From the NCBI GenBank assembly GCA_015487495.1, contig WFPP01000099.1, positions 1-34,473 on the forward strand: a DNA stretch of 34,473 nt, written 5' to 3'. The notes under the pieces are model-generated. The model saw nothing but the letters and a program-made list of their open reading frames with translations, was not told where the DNA came from and searched no databases. The translations under genes were made by a program, and so were the position numbers. The DNA is from Thiomicrorhabdus sp. (GTDB lineage: Bacteria > Pseudomonadota > Gammaproteobacteria > Thiomicrospirales > Thiomicrospiraceae). Positions 33,292 to 34,473 of this stretch are shown here, piece after piece. Positions within the stretch are counted from its first letter, which is position 1, and the number at the start of each line of letters is the position of its first letter.

Positions 33292-34473
33292 TTAGGTTTG
33301 TATGCTTTTAATTAATTGTTCAATCGCATGGATGCGTTGTGGTATCTCTGGCATTGTATCTAAAAACGTCAATTCGGTTTGGCCTTTTAGTTGATATTGC
33401 TTGGGCTGTGACTGAATCAATTGAATCAGTTTAAGCGGGTCAATATCGGGTTGGTTATTAAATTGCACACGAACCATGCTCTCTGTGGCATCCAGTTTGG
33501 TGATACCAATGGGTTCAATGAGCAGTTTTATTTGCGTGACCAGTAGCAGGTTTTTAACTTGATCGGGCAGGAGGCCAAAGCGGTCAATCATCTCGACTTC
33601 AAGCTCTCTTAATGCGCTTGTGCTGTTGGCGCTGGCAATGCGCTTGTAGAATACTAAGCGGGTATGCACGTCGGGTAGGTAGCTTTCGGGAATGAGGGCG
33701 GGCACACTTAGGTTGACTTCGCTTCCAGTATGAAGTGTGGTGCTGAGTTCGGGTTGTTTGCCAGATTTGAGCGCACTTACTGCGCGTTCTAACAGTTCGC
33801 TGTACAGTCCAAAACCAATCTCTTGAATTTGCCCTGATTGCCCATCGCCCAGCAGTTCGCCTGCGCCTCTGATTTCTAAATCATGACTGGCTAAAATAAA
33901 ACCTGCGCCCAAGGTGTTGTGTTTGGCGATGGCGGTAAGGCGTTTTTCGGCATCCTTGGAGAGAGTGGCTTTGTCTGCGGTAAATAAATAGGCGTAAGCA
34001 CGGTGGTGTGAACGACCGACACGACCACGGAGTTGGTGCAGTTGCGCTAAGCCAAATTTGTCGGCACGGTCAATTAAGATGGTGTTGGCGGTGGGAATAT
34101 CAATTCCTGTTTCGATAATGGTGGAGCAGACCAGTATATTGTAACGGCGGTGATAGAAGTCTTCCATAACGGCTTCCAGCTCGCGTTCGTTCATTTGGCC
34201 GTGTGCAAGGGTTATTTTGGCTTCGGGTATCAATGCTTGCAGGTGTTCGACCATCTGTTCCATTTTGGACACTTGGTTGTAGAGCACATACACTTGCCCT
34301 CCACGGCGAATCTCTCGTAAGGACGCTTCTCGCACCACATCGTCGTTCCACTCTTGCACAAAGGTTTGTACCGCCAGTCGTTTGGCGGGCGGTGAGGCGA
34401 TAATGGAGAGATCACGCAGATCGTTCATGGCCATATTGAGGGTACGTGGAATGGGCGTGGCGGTCATGGTTAA
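33292..34473 (-). CDS. mfd: Transcription-repair coupling factor Mfd, C-terminal part (5'-truncated by window edge)
   Basis: About 393 residues of the C-terminus are visible; the frame is open to the last base. Mfd pushes stalled RNA polymerase off DNA lesions and recruits UvrA. Seen: helicase motif III TATPIPRTLNMAM, motif V STIIETGIDIPTANT, motif VI QLRGRVGRSHHRAYAYL, the TRG motif (SHDLEIRGAGELLGDGQSG) and the C-terminal regulatory TRCF domain (VNLSVPALIPESYLPDVHTRLVFYKRIA). First gene of the mfd-csiV unit on this strand; the rest lies beyond 34473. Confidence 0.97.
   Translation of the reverse strand, partial: LTMTATPIPRTLNMAMNDLRDLSIIASPPAKRLAVQTFVQEWNDDVVREASLREIRRGGQVYVLYNQVSKMEQMVEHLQALIPEAKITLAHGQMNERELEAVMEDFYHRRYNILVCSTIIETGIDIPTANTILIDRADKFGLAQLHQLRGRVGRSHHRAYAYLFTADKATLSKDAEKRLTAIAKHNTLGAGFILASHDLEIRGAGELLGDGQSGQIQEIGFGLYSELLERAVSALKSGKQPELSTTLHTGSEVNLSVPALIPESYLPDVHTRLVFYKRIASANSTSALRELEVEMIDRFGLLPDQVKNLLLVTQIKLLIEPIGITKLDATESMVRVQFNNQPDIDPLKLIQLIQSQPKQYQLKGQTELTFLDTMPEIPQRIHAIEQLIKSIQT

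Overview
The window is a stretch of AT-rich bacterial chromosome, mostly housekeeping genes on both strands with short accessory islets. The gene set points to a gammaproteobacterium: SdhE next to sdhCDAB, a His-tailed SlyD, homodimeric-type AceE, RppH, Aat, and CsiV directly downstream of mfd. The thiC-thiO-thiS-thiG order, low GC, ppsA, a NIT-domain chemoreceptor and a McdAB-like pair fit the Thiomicrospira/Hydrogenovibrio/Thiomicrorhabdus (Piscirickettsiaceae) neighbourhood. That placement is inference from family knowledge, not a search.

Layout. 1-3267 (+): the 3' end of thiC, then thiO, thiS and thiG, which make the thiamine pyrimidine and thiazole moieties. 3478-4379 (+): a small ParA ATPase coupled by a 4-bp overlap to a short disordered Lys/Thr-rich protein ending in a Trp motif. 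4737-5120 (+): a SpoIIAA/STAS-like protein behind a structured leader. 5203-9193 (-): infA, then sdhE, sdhB, sdhA, sdhD and sdhC (succinate dehydrogenase and its flavinylation factor). 9301-10077 (-): aat. 10191-13661 (+): dnaE. 13702-14361 (-): a HAD-IB phosphatase, divergent from rppH (14798-15295, +). 15849-21731 (+): aceE, aceF and lpdA, the pyruvate dehydrogenase complex. 22077-22763 (+): a PEP-CTERM surface protein. 22933-23076 (-): a 47-residue membrane peptide. 23444-23935 (-): slyD. 24136-25992 (+): hemJ and rimO. 26108-27211 (-): a diguanylate cyclase. 27254-29677 (-): ppsA. 30067-32511 (+): a NIT/poly-HAMP chemoreceptor. 32599-34473 (-): csiV and the 3' end of mfd.

The metabolic genes form a coherent core. 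ThiC/O/S/G supply TPP, the cofactor of AceE. PDH feeds acetyl-CoA to the TCA cycle, of which SDH is part, and PpsA sends pyruvate back to PEP.

Three non-genic layers stand out. (1) Two 99-bp MITE-like elements, at 15311-15409 and 21934-22032 in opposite orientation, have IS5-like inverted ends, TTAA target duplications and a conserved match to the IHF consensus; a hairpin relic of the same ends follows rimO. (2) A dispersed motif, a G-tract followed by AAATTTTTT, occurs about six times, mostly at gene ends but also inside dnaE and thiG. (3) There are several strong intrinsic terminators and long intergenic dyads. No tRNA, rRNA, CRISPR array, intact insertion sequence, prophage or defence cassette was seen. 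The best candidate for an under-described system is the ParA/basic-tail pair at 3478-4379.
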